Assembly: GCA_023435895.1 (NCBI GenBank)
Contig: JAEZLH010000007.1
Span: forward strand, 62,001 to 126,000
Source: Bacillota bacterium
GTDB taxonomy: Bacteria > Bacillota > Clostridia > Lachnospirales > Lachnospiraceae
Length of the DNA stretch: 64,000 nucleotides
Direction: 5' to 3'
Part shown: piece after piece, positions 63,447 through 64,000 of the stretch
Numbering within the stretch: the stretch's first letter is position 1
How the letters are laid out: every line of letters begins with the position of its first letter
Notes under the pieces: generated by a model
Told to the model about the DNA's origin: nothing
Seen by the model: only the letters and a program-made list of their open reading frames with translations
The model's database searches: none
Translations under genes and position numbers: made by a program

Positions 63447-64000
63447 TCAATCTAACGATTTTTTTACTTCCCTCCACAAAACATCCTGATCCATAGAGGA
63501 TAGCTCGCATAGACTATGTCCCCTCTTCTCAGCCAGAGCGAAGACATCTACAAATCTATTTATAAACTTATTAGTGGCATTTGTCAAGGAATTTTCTGCA
63601 TTTAATTGTAAAAAGCGCGACAAATTAACCACTGAAAACATCACATCTCCAAATTCCTCTTCAATTATACTTTTCCCCCCATTTTCAAGGGTTTCTTTCA
63701 ATTTATCCAGCTCTTTATAGACCGTTTCAAGCGCTTCTTTTGAATCTCCCAATAGCCCTCCGGCCTTAGCTGCTTTTTTCTGTACTTTCTCGGCGCGAAT
63801 CGTTGCAGGAAATGCTTTCGGAATATCATCAAATTCCTGTTCGATGCTCCTTGGCTTCTTCTCTTGTTTCTTAATCTCTTCCCAATTTTTGATTACACCT
63901 TCGGAGTTATCAACTACTGCCTCACCAAATACATGAGGATGTCTTCTGATCATTTTCTCTGCCACTCCCGAGATTACCTGATCAATATCAAATTCTTCTT
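63447..64000 (-). CDS. mazG: Nucleoside triphosphate pyrophosphohydrolase MazG, C-terminal part
   Basis: A 184-codon 3' part of the gene; the reading frame stays open through 64000. The sequence EFDIDQVISGVAEKMIRRHPHVFGE is the MazG core, and EEFGDVMFSVVNLSRFL near the middle holds the acidic metal-binding residues of the second MazG domain. GTG at 63965 is not the true start. The full protein is about 260 residues, so the N-terminal ~75 lie beyond the window. It hydrolyses nucleoside triphosphates, including non-canonical ones. Confidence 0.93.
   Translation of the reverse strand, partial: EEFDIDQVISGVAEKMIRRHPHVFGEAVVDNSEGVIKNWEEIKKQEKKPRSIEQEFDDIPKAFPATIRAEKVQKKAAKAGGLLGDSKEALETVYKELDKLKETLENGGKSIIEEEFGDVMFSVVNLSRFLQLNAENSLTNATNKFINRFVDVFALAEKRGHSLCELSSMDQDVLWREVKKSLD

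Noticed and set aside
1..64000. CRISPR arrays, prophage or insertion sequences
   Set aside because: No regularly spaced repeats, phage structural genes or transposase motifs were seen on either strand.

Overview
The window looks like a chromosomal segment of an AT-rich, endospore-forming Gram-positive anaerobe, most likely a member of the Lachnospiraceae (Clostridium cluster XIVa). That is an inference from gene content and order. A conserved sporulation and housekeeping block (mazG, hup, rqcP, yabP, yabQ, divIC, tRNA-Met, spoIIE, tilS, hpt, ftsH) fills the right end, and a CotH-type protein, a T-box-controlled AlaRS, RlmD-type and YhaM-type enzymes, MutS2 and a VanW protein lie elsewhere. 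No prophage, insertion sequence, CRISPR array or rRNA was seen.

Left part (1-17 kb) is accessory. It starts with two coupled minus-strand genes (a partial hypothetical and a double-GNAT acetyltransferase) and a cysteine-rich small protein. A long non-coding stretch full of inverted and direct repeats then precedes an unusual two-component pair: a response regulator with a Spo0A-type DNA-binding domain and an Agr/GHKL-type membrane histidine kinase. Next is a minus-strand run of SMI1/KNR4-like, DUF4304-like and PQQ-repeat genes with a short remnant of a nuclease-toxin C-terminus, which reads as a decayed or orphan polymorphic-toxin immunity array. A 977-residue secreted CotH-type protein carries InlB, Ig-like and BspA-type domains. 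A second-type, short alanyl-tRNA synthetase with its own T-box leader follows.

The middle (17-43 kb) holds the rRNA methyltransferase/YhaM pair, an HtrA-like protein that has lost catalytic residues, mutS2, an OmpR/PhoR-type two-component system, and then about 17 kb devoted to uptake and breakdown of an unidentified sugar or sugar-like compound. That locus has a ribose-type ABC transporter, two AP-endonuclease-2-type TIM-barrel isomerases, two paralogous DeoR regulators, a flavin oxidoreductase with an Fe-S cysteine cluster, a PfkB kinase, a class II aldolase, a RhaB-like FGGY kinase, a Gfo/Idh/MocA oxidoreductase, a chemoreceptor, and a LacI regulator whose divergent promoter region carries several TGAAA-NN-TTTCA operators. 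The set suggests import, oxidation/isomerisation, phosphorylation and aldol cleavage, but the substrate cannot be read from sequence.

The right part (43-64 kb) is mostly core: a HAD phosphatase, TrmL, CheX, an Lrp/aminotransferase pair, an AIR-synthase-like protein, VanW, a 35-residue membrane peptide, endonuclease III, a B12-type radical SAM protein, a DUF2156 protein, a CmpB-like membrane protein and the sporulation block. The spoIIE promoter is readable: perfect -35 and -10 hexamers 21 bp apart with two Spo0A boxes, the architecture known from Bacillus spoIIE/spoIIG.
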